From Tulasnella sp. 424 (lineage: Eukaryota; Basidiomycota; Agaricomycetes; Cantharellales; Tulasnellaceae), in assembly GCA_019633425.1 (NCBI GenBank), contig WSUB01000362.1, positions 1 to 16,911 on the forward strand: DNA of 16,911 nt. The letters are read 5' to 3'. The notes under the pieces were generated by a model. It worked only from the letters and a program-made list of their open reading frames with translations, made no database searches and was not told the DNA's origin. Positions 16,782 to 16,911 of the stretch are shown piece after piece; position 1 is the stretch's first letter; every line of letters starts with the position of its first letter. Made by a program: the position numbers and the translations under genes.

Positions 16782-16806
16782 TTGAAATCGTTACAGCTGA
16801 TTTCAA
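16782..16806. repeat. Perfect 8-bp hairpin with 9-nt loop
   Basis: TTGAAATC (16782-16789) and GATTTCAA (16799-16806) around GTTACAGCT, starting 9 bp after the preceding hairpin. Confidence 0.55.
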
Positions 16807-16911
16807 AACACCTGGCCATTCCCACATTCTACACGCCTAAGCGACCCAGCAGCATTTGGCCTAGTTCTTCACCATTTCTCCACCTTTTCCCCTCATCCAA
16901 GCTTAGATAAG

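Noticed and set aside
1..16911. CRISPR array or bacterial operon
   Set aside because: The tandem repeats are protein-coding TPR units without spacers, and the introns and LINE show this is eukaryotic nuclear DNA.

Overview
The window looks like nuclear DNA of a filamentous basidiomycete. It has short phase-0 GT...AG introns of 51-70 bp, TKL-type protein kinases with the HGDLKS catalytic loop, and kinase-TPR fusions with 40-residue repeats. Such fusions are known to me mainly from Agaricomycetes, and a Cantharellales fungus such as Tulasnella is my best guess. The assignment is an inference from protein style, not a search.

Positions 1 to about 5100 hold a non-LTR (LINE) retrotransposon on the minus strand. 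ORF1 (4823-3537) carries a CCHC zinc knuckle. ORF2 (3335 to beyond the left edge) has an endonuclease and a reverse transcriptase with intact catalytic motifs and no stop codon in 1,111 codons. Upstream of ORF1 are three CCAAT boxes, two of them in a 41-bp tandem repeat.

Positions 5268 to about 6945 have no credible coding frame. The stretch is a dense chain of short stem-loops, including a GNRA-capped 7-bp stem, a 13-pair stem with three U.G wobbles, and several perfect 9-11 bp stems. I recognise no known RNA family. It is the best candidate here for an undescribed element: a long structured RNA, probably read from the plus strand.

Positions 7058-10276 and 11476-14899 are two tandem paralogous genes on the plus strand. 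Each encodes an N-terminal TKL-like kinase split by introns at matching positions, followed by one long exon with 15 (gene A) or 16 (gene B) TPR units. Gene B appears intact (about 1,026 residues). Gene A has a 7-bp insertion at 9013-9019 that shifts the frame inside the sixth TPR, and it lacks a recognisable first exon. The structured island lies immediately upstream of it. The kinase motifs are intact in both.

Between the paralogs lies a doubtful 169-codon minus-strand frame. To the right of gene B the sequence is poor in genes. It holds a diverged duplication of a gene start (about 15505 and 16017), a 13-bp inverted repeat, and two strong hairpins near the right edge.
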